From: Zantedeschia hybrid cultivar
Taxonomy: Eukaryota; Streptophyta; Magnoliopsida; Alismatales; Araceae
DNA: 64,000 bases
Assembly (NCBI GenBank): GCA_030544215.1
Contig: JARZZO010000001.1
Coordinates: forward strand, 68,660,456-68,724,455
Reading direction: 5' to 3'
Part shown: positions 35,001-47,000 of the stretch, in pieces
Layout of the letters: each line of letters starts with the position of its first letter
How positions within the stretch are numbered: position 1 is the stretch's first letter
Notes under the pieces: generated by a model
Database searches by the model: none
What the model saw: only the letters and a program-made list of their open reading frames with translations
What the model was told of the DNA's origin: nothing
Translations under genes and position numbers: made by a program

Positions 35001-38000
35001 GTAGAATAAAAAGGGAGCTCTTGTGGAGTAACTGACCACAAACACCATCATAGAATATTTATTGACCAAAGGAACACAGATAAATAGGGATGGCTAGCCT
35101 AAAATATGCTAGTGATAAGGAACATTGATCACTGATCATCGTTGATGTGAAATGTCAACATAAACCATGAACAATCCCCTACTTTGTCTATATTTGTCTT
35201 ATCTCTCTCAAACATAAAGGAACCACCTGGAGATATCAATATTATTCTCTTTTCATATCAATCAAAATAATCAAATATTAGCCAAATCAAGTGAAATAAG
35301 TCGAAGACAAAATTCCAATAAAGATGTATTTCCCTACTATTCACCACTGCACATTGTAAAGCACGTGTATGATCACAACATGATAAATGTGCTAGTTTAC
35401 CACGGACATGAAATACCTAATTTGAGTGTCCTAATAAGCTTCACTCCCTAAACAAAGGGTATAACTATGGGCAAGTAACTTATAGGCTCAGTTGCAAGTG
35501 GAGGCTCATCAAACCTTTATGTTCCAGTTACATTTCAAGCAAGCTTTTCTTTTGAAGACACACAGCTCTCAGTGGGTCTGGTTCCTATGAGCTGGCCTGA
35601 CCATGATCCAGGCCTCAGAGAAGCCTGTCTAATGACTCTAATCAGGCCTGGGCCTAGCCTGGGTAAAATTTCTTATGCTCGGTGCCTTGCTTTTAGGCCT
35701 ATCTACACTACATGTATTTAAGTGTTGCGACTATACATAAGATATCAGTATATTACATAAATGTATACATATTTATATATGGATAATATAAATATGAAAG
35801 TACATTTGTACAAAGATATATAGTATACATATATAATAGAAGTACAAGGACTCAAGGCTGGGCCCCTCTACGTGTTGGACCACATTTTCCTATATTGGTG
35901 ATCCAACATGTTGGTAAAACAGCTGAATGCTTTTAGCATCAGAGAGAAGACAAATGAAATGATCATAACAGTTAGCAAGAAACATAAGTGAAGGACAAAA
36001 CAATGGCAACTAATCACTGTTTACCACTGTAGGACAGGTCTCTAACTCCAATCTTTTCATTTATCCCTTCAGAGCCACTGGATTTTACCAGAAAACCAAG
36101 AGCATGAGCCAATGGAGTAGAGAAATTTTGAAGCAAGGTGCACCATTCATTATGTACTGAAATGTCTTCCGAGTGATCTTTAGCTGCAATAGCCAAGTCT
36201 CTGCATGATGAAAGGAGCTCAACAGATAGGTAAAGGGCACCGAAATTCACTCTTCTGTCAAATGTAGCATCAGAAAAAGAAGATGAACCAGTCACGGTGA
36301 CCCCTAGGGAATCCATCAACTGGGGAAAGAATCTTATTATCACTCTGTTACAGCAAGAGCTGGAGACTTTAACCAACTCACATAAAATACTTCCTATGGC
36401 ACTGATTTTGTGCTGGTTTTCTACTGACATGCCTTCATAGCTTCTCTCAGACGTCAAAGACAAGAAAACCATCTCAACGTCTTCATCTTCAATGATCAAA
36501 CTTGCAAAGGGGTCACCATCTGAATTGTTTAACTGTGAAATGGCTGTACGTAAACAGTTTAAAGCTTCTCTCCCTATCTGATGAGTATGTGATTCACTCT
36601 CTCGAATAGATGCTGAAGCTGACGTGAAAGGCTCCCAAGGGAAATTAAAGACAACATCTTTCAAAGACAACCATAAAGTTTTTGCATGCTTGGACATCCT
36701 ATGCGCTCCATAACAGAATATGCAACTGCGGAGATACTTCAACGAATCAAGCTGTGAACATTACATTTAAGAGAAAAGTTACATGGTACATTAAGACAAA
36801 GGCATGGTAAATGGTAACAAACACATGGAATTGTTAACAGAAATAGAAGCTCAGTTTTGCAAACCTTCGCCAAAAGAAGAGATGAAGAAAGTTTGTCCAG
36901 CAGTAAGGGGATAGAAAATTGTTCAAAGAATGGAGTTGAGCAGAAGGCATGCTGGGAGGGGGAAAAAACATCAGTACTGTTGCAATAAAAGATAAATTGA
37001 AGTTTGAACACAAGAATATGGATAAGAATGCTGTCAGCTAAATGACAAACAGGAGCCAGCATAAGAGCACTTATTCTTTCATAGTTAAAGTGAGACAAAA
37101 AAAAGTATTAGAAAATATACATTGATTTTGTATTTAAATCAGATGAAATGAAGGCACTTATTTTTAGCATCACTTGAAGTGAGATAAAAAGAAAGGATAA
37201 GAAATGTGTGCAAGTTTTGTTTCAAAACAAACAAAATAAAAATACTTTCTTGGATAATGGACAATACCACCTACAATAATCACAACAACATTCATATTAT
37301 TGTATTCCTAATTGGAAAATGCATGATGTGAACACATTAATGCAAATTCAACAAGAAAATGCATGATGTGAACACATTAATGCAAATTCAACAAGAAAAT
37401 GCATGATGTGAACACATTAATGCAAATTGAACTAACGACCAGCTACAAGTATTTCAAGAAAGCACTTCATCAAATCCAACGTTCATGAGATGTGGAACTG
37501 AAAAGGCTGATTTTGATAAATGATCCACGATTTCCATCAGGTCTGCTACATTTTCTGTTGGGAAAAAAAATGAAGCAGCCAAATTATTACTCTGTGCACA
37601 AAAATACCTAAACATTTAATGCTTAATTCGTTAAGGAGATTTATATTCCATAAATCTGCTTAGGATCTGCTTAGCCTTTATCCACTTTATTCCTCACAGG
37701 CTACGTTAGGATTTATGATTTATATTCATTTTCCAGAAAACAGCTTAGGAACTACTTAGCTTTTGCCCACTTTATTCTTCACAGATTATGTTAGTATTTT
37801 ATTTAAATAGATTCATTTTCCACAAATATCATTTATCTATCCCTTACACCACTATAACTCTAAACAAGCTGTGGGAGATGTGAAGGGAACCACTCTAGTG
37901 TTATATTCTTTTTGTCTTTTTTTTTTTTTTGGTGTGCACTGTGAACCCCAGTCTAGAGGTAGAGAGGGAAGGCACATGGATTCAAGGAATTGAGTTCCTA

Positions 38001-41000
38001 TGGAATCAGAAACTTGGATCAAGTGTGTGGACTCGAAAGTTTGACCTCTCTCCACTAACCTCTGTTAGTGTTAATTACAACAATTTGATGATCGAATACC
38101 CTTGATTAACAGCGATCAGAGAGGAATGATGTGATCTTCCGGAGAAGTAAAATTTACATTGAGAACATTTCCATTAGAACTTTATCCCTCTTGTATAATT
38201 GGTCTTGCCACATTCTTGGGATGTCACCTGAGGCATGGAATAAGGCATTTATTTAGTTTACGCTTGGCTCCTTTTTATTTTTGGGTTTTCTTTTAGGATA
38301 GGAACCTCTCCTATCCCACTGATTGTACTTCCTCACTTTATTATTCAATAACATTGGTGGTGTAATCCACATTACTCTCGAAAAAAAAAACTGCCATCAC
38401 AGATGTCCTAATTCCTAAATAAGTCAACCACAAGAATGTGCAAATCTACCAGTAAAAAGGCAATTTAATTTGGGCCCAAAAGCTTTACCATGGTACATGA
38501 CAAGGTTTAGGAGACATGGGGAGGTTTGGTGTTGGTTTGAATATGTTAGGCTAGAGTGGTATTTTGATAATTTGTCAAGAGTTGGGAACAGAAAGCAATT
38601 AGGACCATTTCTAGGGATTGGGATGTGTTTTAATCGATCAGGAAGGTTTTAAAATGCTAGGGTATGTTTCTCAATCATGTTAAAGGTTTTGAAGATAAAG
38701 GGTATTTTGGTCATTTAGGAAAACTTACAGTTTTAAAGGCTATTTAATGTGTTTTAAACGGTTTTACATTTTTTATGATTTTTCTGTGATTTTTGAAGTT
38801 TTTTAATGAATCAAGGGTAATTTGGTAATTTTAGATGTCCTTTCAAGGTTTTTGAGGGGTGTTGAGGTGTTCTAAGCAATTTTTATATTTTATATTTTTG
38901 TCATTTTTAAATGAATTTTAGCGTGTTAATGGTATTTTGGTCATTTTGAGTGTCTTTAGGGTTGATTGGACACTTAAAACAGTTTTAAGCATAGTCATGT
39001 CTTTCACTATGTTAGTAAAGGTGATCGTCTCGCTCGCCTAGACGATCACATAGGTTAAGACAAGCCAAAACAACTTGCCTCGCCTCATGTTCGCCTCACT
39101 CATCTAGGCACTTGCCTACATCTATGCCAAATGTTTGTTTCTTTTTTAATTATGTGGTATTGCTTTTTCTTATTCTTATTTATTTCAAAATAGCTAATGC
39201 TTTGTTTAATAATGCCCAATACCCTTTTTCTCTTGCATGTTACATATTTGTTCATATTTTTTATGATTCCTAAGAATCCACTACTTATATGAGTAGTAGA
39301 TGGTCCTAGGACATTACATGTCAGACATGATCGGTGCTTCTTAGAGTCTTACATATGATTGTCTTAAATGTTTTATTTATTTTTCTTATGCTGTCATTTT
39401 CTTCCTTCATGGTGATTTATGAGAGAACACATTGCCTCAAACACCTAGGACCTAGGCATTTAAGGCTAAGGTGAAACCCTGCTCGCATCACTCGCCTCTA
39501 ACTACATAGGTCTTTTATGTCCATTGAATCTTCTATTTGTGGTCATTTTGATAGGTTTAAATGCATGGGCATGGACAATGGTCTAGCTCATAAGTCTCAA
39601 TCAATATTCATTAAATAACTTGGACTTGATTAAATTTGTCCAAGTCCATTAGAGAAGATTCCTTATTAAATATATTAAAGTTTACTAAACCACAAGATCC
39701 GTGAGGGGTAAATCCTCAATGTAACTCTTGCTAAAGGAGATCATAGACCCATCAAAATCTACTAAATATCCTTTAAGTCAATATCCTTTAATGAATCCAA
39801 GTGGGACCCACTTAAGACCCACTAAAGTTCATTAAGGATCCATTTAAGATCCAAAAAGTTTACGGGTTTAGGTAAATCCATTTAGGATCCGTTAAGGATT
39901 GAATTGTTAACTGGTCCACACAAGCCCAATAAGGATCCATTTAGGATCCACAAACAACTTGAATATCAAAGTCATACACACATGAGATCCAACCATAATA
40001 AGAACATGATTTTTATTGAATAACATGTTAATATGTATGGAGGAACACCCCCCCCCCCCCAAAAGAACAAAAAGAATGTGCCAATAATGCTGAGGTTTTC
40101 ATCTCAATAAACAGTGAAATAAGAAGGACAGAGGATGTAGTCAGTCTCTTTGTAAGACAAGTCTCCAAGCTTACTTTCTCTCTACTCTACCCTTTCTCTT
40201 TCTTCTTTCCTTTTTGTTTTTTCCTTTCTTTTCCTCTTCTCTTCTTTCTGTTTTTTTCCCCTTCTACTAGAGCCAGTAGAGGATCCAATCTCCCCTTCCA
40301 TAAGAGTGTGGGCGATGCAGAATACGAAGCAAAGGATCCCTCTCCCATTCTCTTGTGCTTTTATTAGGCCAATTTATGGCCCATTATGTCTTTGTTAATT
40401 TTAGGAGTTATGGAAAATGAATAAGGGTAGTCCAAGAGTCGGATGGGGAATGGGAAGGGACGGGAGTTACAGATCTCCCTATATATGTATGTTGTTTTCA
40501 TTTAGAAGTAGGATGATGAAATTGACAAGAAAAAAAGTTTACCTGTGTATTGTGCGTGCAGAATCGGTTCTCTGCGAGAGAGAGCCCATACCCCGTCCTT
40601 GGTGTGACGCCAAGGGACTTCCCCTCCTCGGTGCGACGCCGAGGAGCCTTCTCTCCCAGCTCCGGTGCGACGCCGGAGCCTTTCCATCGGTGCGACGCCG
40701 ACTGGTTCCCCTCCTCTAAACTCCACTTTTGTTCCCCCCTCCTTTGTCCCGCATCAGTGGGCCCCTAGGGATACCCCCCCCCCCCCCCCCCCCCACCAAT
40801 TTTATTCTTTTCCCCCTTTCTGTCTCTTTCGCTCTCTCCCTGTTCTGAACCAGTTGGGGGTTTGTGTGTGGGGGGGGGTGGGGGGAGGGGGGGGAGGGGG
40901 GGGTGGGGCAGCTGCCTTGTCCTCTTCCTTCTTTTCTTGTTCTGAACCTCTTCCGCAGCTTCCAGAGAGGGTACTCATTCTAAGGTCTCCATCCTGTTCT

Positions 41001-44000
41001 TTTCTTTGTATATTTTACTTTATGCTTAACAGACAACCTCAACTACAGATTTTTTTATTTATTTTTTTTAAATCATCAAACACACATCCCAGACTATGAA
41101 ATGTGTGGACCATAGAGATACTTCTTCTATTATCTTCTTTGTTCTGTCTCCTTCTCTCATCATATAAGAGAGATGAGTTAGCAGCTAGGGTAGAATAGAT
41201 AATTTATTTTAAGAAAGCAATCTTCCATAATCAAACACATTGCAGCATTACTAGTTTGAACAATCACTTTCAAATAAATGAATGACAACTTATGTACCAT
41301 CAAAGCTGTTGAAAGGTCTTCCCTTTGGATACCAAAATCATCACTTTTTGGCTGCACAAAGTAAGAAGAAAATTCCATTAATGGAGTCACTAATTGTGGA
41401 TAAAGTCTACAAATATGACAAAAGAATATTTTTGTCAAGAGCTGCCATGCAAGTATGGAATGCCAGCAATTTCCCAAGCCAATGGACAATACAGTGACAA
41501 AACAGAATTAATATAGATGTTACTCGAAAGTACGATTTACCATAAAACTATATAAAAACTATTGTCTGTGATCACCTGACTTACATGTGTAAAGTATATG
41601 GGAAAGTAGCAGCTTAAAACCTCAAAAATTTCCCTAGCATAACTTGCCAATGGGCCAGACGGATCTGGAAATAACTGAGCTAGAGTTTTAACAAGCTGAA
41701 AAGTGTGCATTAGGCATCCAGGGTCCTTCTCTCCATCAATTGCTTCACAAATGCCATGAACGAGGTCTTCATCCTACAAGACATAAGTTTGCAACAAAAA
41801 TAAAAATACAAGGACATGCTAAGGTAAATTGAAACCATCGGAAAAAAAAAAAAAGAATAAGCTACATATATGTCGAACAGGCAGCTACAGATAACACTAT
41901 ACGGAACCGAGTCTTTATAGTCAACTACTTAATCAATTAGCTTTTCAGGGAGAGGATTGCTGAATCAGATGGATCCTGGTAAGCCAGCAGCAATCCCAAT
42001 CTAGATCGCAGTGATCAGCCAAATTGGCTAAAATTGTGAATTTTTTTTAAGAAAAAATGCACAGGGATGAGAGAAACTTAGAAAAATGAAAATGGGAAGA
42101 AATAAAAATTTCATAGAAATTGTGGGGCCAAAGCTGCTCCATCTTCCTTCACTTGAGATGGCCAAAAGCTGGTGTAGTGAAAATTGTGGGGTTGCTATCC
42201 TGTTTGACAGATTTTTATTCTGTCCATGGCATAAAGTGTCAAAAGAAAATTGAAGGTGTACATAAATAAATAATAAGGAAGCTTACCTTGATGTTGGCCT
42301 TCACACAAAGACCAAGGCGAAGTCTTTCCCACATGTAGGCCAGTGGACCACAAGGGCAGCAGCAAACAGCCACAGCTTCAACACCAACAAGAAACAACAA
42401 CTCCAACAGCAAGAAAACAAGAAGCAGTAGCAGCAGCCAGGAATAGAAGCCCCAGCAGCAGCACTAGCAGCCAAAGGCTGCTAAAAGAGGGACCGGTAAT
42501 CACCTGTTCTGTGTGCACAGAACAGGGGCACCGCTAGGGGTAAAAGAGGCTTTTGGCACCGGTAGTCACCCGCGACCGGATGTCCATAAAGATAAAAAAG
42601 AAGAAGAGAGAGGAGGGGAAGGAAAGAAGAGAAAGAGAGAGCTGGTGGGGGGCAATTTTTGGCAAACAAAAAAGAAAAGAAAAAAAAAAGGAAAGAAAAA
42701 AGAGAAAGAAGGAATAGAGAGAAGAAAAAAGGGTTCGGTGGGGTGGGGGGTTGCCACCGGACAACCCTCGCCCCCCTCCCCCCCCCCCCCCCGGCCACAA
42801 AAAAAAAAAAAAAAACACCACCATCGGATCCTCTCCCTACTGGATGGTAAAGGGTATTTTTGGAACCCCAAAAATAAAAAAGAAGAAAAAAAGTAAGGAG
42901 AGAAGAAGAAAAAGAAAAGAAAGGGAGAGAGATGATCCTGTGGGAGAGGTGTCATTGGCTGGTCACAATCTAACTTAGATGCGGCCCCTCTCGAAATTCC
43001 CTCTTCTCCATATCAAAAAATTTAAAATACTCAATTAACCCCCCTTAGGCTTATTCCTAACCTTGGGATTTAACTTTCACTGTCTGATCGAAAAACTCAA
43101 CTGTAGCCGTCCAATAGAGTGTATACTTAATTAGATATCAAAACTAAAATCCCCAAGGGATGGGATCAACCCTAAGGGTTAATCTAATAAATTTTTTTAT
43201 TTTGTTACTATTTTTTAACATTTTGAGACATTTTTTTATCAAGTCCAATCGAAGCCATGTCCAATAGGATGGCTCCGGTTGATTTTCAAGATCGAACGAT
43301 GAAAATTAATGCCCCAAGGCTGGGAACAATTCTAAGGAGCCTATTGGAATATTTAAAAAATATTGATACATTTTATTTTATTTTAACATTGGGAGAAGAG
43401 GATTCCGAGGGGGGCTCATTTGTCATTTGATCCCCCCCCCACCACACACATATGTGGGGTCGTGATGCTATGCGCTCCCTTTTTTGGGTCGTAATACTAT
43501 GCGCTCTCTTTTGTTGCATCTGCTGGGAGTGGATCCTATTTTCTAGGGATGTTGTAGTGCCTAAACTCATGGGAGCGATAGGCTTGGCGGAGAAGGGGAG
43601 GAGATAAAATTAAAGAAACTAAATGAAAAAAACGGAAAAAACGAGGGGCGGCTGCGCACCCACACAGGGTGTGTGGGACAACACCTTGTGCCCCCGTGAA
43701 ATGCGGGCCACGGGGCACGGGGAAAACTGCCCGCGTGGAAACCTTCCCCTCCCTTTTTCTTGTTTTAAATTAGACCGTAAGATTAATATTCCAGGTCTCT
43801 GGATACAGTCCACTGCCTGCAGAGAAAACCCTGGCAGCTGATTGTATCACTCTCTCTCTCTCTCTCTCTCTATTTTATACATATACATATATATCTACAT
43901 ATATATATATATATATAGCATCCAGTTTAATGGAGACCAGTCTGCCAGGAATAGCAGTAGGATGTTCTCGAGCCAAGGAATCTACATGATTTGACTTTTC

Positions 44001-47000
44001 AACTTCTTAGAAAATGGCTGCATTAGACGTGGATTTTGGGATGCCAAAGAGAAGCATTGGTGCAAGGACATTGGACATTATACTACCTAGATCATCCAAC
44101 CTTTCGCAAGTTTGTGAGCATCAGCATATTGAGGGCAACCAACACCATTGCATCATTAGGATAAGCATCTTCATATCCAATGCATGTCCTCAGAAGCACC
44201 TCTCATACTACATTCCATAATTATTCATGATGACAACAAATAGAAGGGCATCAATGGCAGATTATTTTGGTGCCTTAGGCAGGGAACCATGGATGTTCAG
44301 GAAGGAGACAGAGATTGACAACTAGGAAGAAAGAGCATTGATGATGCTTCAAAGGAACTCCATTCATTTGAAGCAGGTGGAACATTGGTCTGCCTACACC
44401 ATTGAGAGTGTGAAGTTTTGATGTGGCAATGCCAAACATACTGACAAGTTTTATTGTTGACATGTCATTAAGTGTACAAACTGGGGATTGAATTTGTCCA
44501 AGATCTCTTTCCAAAGGGCCTAGTGGTGGAAACATCATTGGACAATATATCTTAATCTCCTCCACTTTCATCAATGAGCAGCTTTTAAAGGGGGAAGAAA
44601 ATAGCACATAAGAACCAACAGAAATATATGTTCAATAAAGCTCCATAGTACATCTGAGCAATTTGGAAGAGGAACTCATTTGGGTAATTTGGAAAGAGAG
44701 GAAATCTATAGGATTGCATAAATCATGTTACACAGATCGCAGGCAACATCAAGTATTTTACAGTGACTCGGAGACATGGATGATGAAAATTCTCTACTTT
44801 TAGGAGTATTGAGAGCTAATCAATGTAGTGGCATCTTTTGCCCATCCTCCCGATGGGCCACAAATAAGGAGAGCATCCTAGACTTTTGCATAGTTGGATT
44901 GTCAAAAAATGACACAAATATCACATTTCTTCTTTTTAACCTTTTTTTTTTCCATTAATGGTATTGGTATGATCCACTTGGTGCTTGTTGTCTTATGTGC
45001 ATCTCTTTGGCCCAAATATTTGTTGAATTGTTTCCTAACCTCTACTGATGCCTCGTCACAACATTGCACATATCCTTTGATTTCTACAAGATGTTGCTTC
45101 AACTGGAAGACACCACCAAGAAAAAGCTTTCTAGCAGTGTATCCGCATGGCACTTTCCGATACTATACATCTACATTTTTGCAGGGAGCCCATGGCGGGG
45201 CACTATGGGAGATGGCAAGGAACTCCTCATGGTGCTCTAATGCCATTGCTCCATGCTACAAGCAGTGGAACGTAGCTTGTCACGCAGCAAGGAGTGTAAG
45301 GGGGAGAGAGAGAGAGAGAGAGAGAGAGAGTATGTGTTGTGCATGCACACAAAAGTGCAAAGGGTTTTTAGGAGAAAGTGTGAGAGAGTGCAGAGAGATC
45401 ATGGTGAGGACACCTATGCGCATTTCCGTTTCGACCCGGCCCAGGTTTACCGCCGAGCAGGACGTCCGCAGCAGGTCGAGCAGCATTGTGGCTAGGAGAT
45501 GAATATTGATACATGTGTTATACTTCTCTTTGTAATATTGGACTTTGGTCAAGCCCCAATGATGTATTTTCTTTTGTTTTAGGCCTCCAGGACCATTAGT
45601 GGGCCCATGATGGTTTTTCTATTTTTCGTATTTTTCTTCAGCACTTTTCTTCTTTTAGGACTTAAGGGTATTTTGGACTTTAATGGACCTAGGGTTGCCT
45701 TTTTGGGACCCTATATATATGCTTGTATACCCCAAAAGGGAAGGTGATGATGATTGGAAAGAAAAGTTTCTTTTCTAGCCGCCGGTGTGTGAATGTGCTA
45801 GTGTGTGAGGACCCATGAGGGGTCCTGTGTAGCCGTAGGGGTGGGAGGCCCCAGGTCACCTTCTTCTTCCCCTTCTTCTTCTTTCCCTCGGTTCGTTTGC
45901 CTCTTCATGTCTTCTTCTTTCTCCCTTGGCCTCTATGCCGTCTTCCTCTCTCTCTCTACCTCTCCCCCTCTCTCTTCAGTTCGAAAGGCATCATTGACCC
46001 GTCTTCGTCGCCATCATTAAAGTGTGCCCGAGTCCAACCTGCCTCAGGCCCCGTTGTCATCATCAACAGGAACGCGTGGAGCGGTCTCCAGATGCGCGCC
46101 GTCGAACGTCGTCGTCTATGCCATGTTCGGCCATCCAGCACCGCAGGGGTCTTGTGTAGCCGCGGGGTGGGAGACCCCAGGTCACCTTCTTCTTTCCCTC
46201 GATTCGTTTGCCTCTTCCCGTCTTCTTCTTTCTCCCTTGGCCTCTGTGCCGTCTTCCTCTCTCTCTACCTCTCCCCCTCTCTCTTCAGTTTGAAAGGCAT
46301 CATTGACCCGTCTTCGCCGCCATCATTAAAGTGTGTCCGAGTCCAGCCTGCCTCAGGCCCCATCGTCATCATCAACCGGAACGCGTGGAGCGGTCTCCGA
46401 ATGCGCGCTGTCAAACGTCGTTGTCCGTGCCCTGTTCAGCCATCCAGCACCGCCACGCGTCGGGCGGTCCCCATTCGCCGCTGCCCGCCTCGCCGCCCGA
46501 GCTCCTCCACCACACGTCGAAAGGGCGAACTTCGCCCCGATCACTCATCGTCGATCGCTCCATTCGTCATCTCCCAGTCCAGCCACGTGGTTGTCGGATC
46601 AGTTTCGAACCAGGATGACATCATCGCCCGTGCCCATTTTCCTACCTCGCCGCGCCGTTCCTCATCTTCGCCGACTCCACGTGGTACACAATCAGGGCTC
46701 GCCGTCCTCCCTCCTCGCCAGTCGCGCACACGGTCCCAGTTAGCCACAGCCACCTTGACCGAACGAGGAGCCCATCACTGCCACACAGCAGTCCCACAGC
46801 CCCGCCCTCAAGGGCCGTCAACACGCGGCGCGCATCGGACACCGCTGTGTCCTTCGCAGACTCCCACGTTCGCCTTGAGTTGGGTGCCCATCTGGGCCTC
46901 TCCGGAGCGCCATCCCGCCCATTTGTGGGCCAACCTCGAGCCCTCCTCCCTGTTGGTTGGGCCTCCCTACAGCGTGCCCGACTAGCCCAACCCTGCCTAC

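Noticed and set aside
37316..37428. Regular direct repeats as a possible CRISPR array
   Set aside because: Contiguous 40-bp tandem copies with no spacers, in a plant intron.
40417..41099. Several 70-144-codon frames
   Set aside because: Composed of hairpin repeats, C22 and G tracts; no domain in any frame.
41178..41489. 103-codon minus-strand frame as an independent gene
   Set aside because: Only 41298-41351 is coding, as MMS19 exon 8; the rest is intron read-through.
42293..42345. Splice-donor-like GTAAGC after ...VKANIK on the minus strand, possible extra MMS19 exon
   Set aside because: Exon 6 joins exon 7 in phase and matches the family continuously there, so no exon is needed.
42481..42955. 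Phe/Pro-rich and Lys-rich frames
   Set aside because: Product of polypurine and homopolymer tracts.
45897..46985. 362-codon plus-strand frame
   Set aside because: Low-complexity Pro/Ser/Arg product made open by a 326-bp tandem duplication inside a solo LTR; no recognisable domain.
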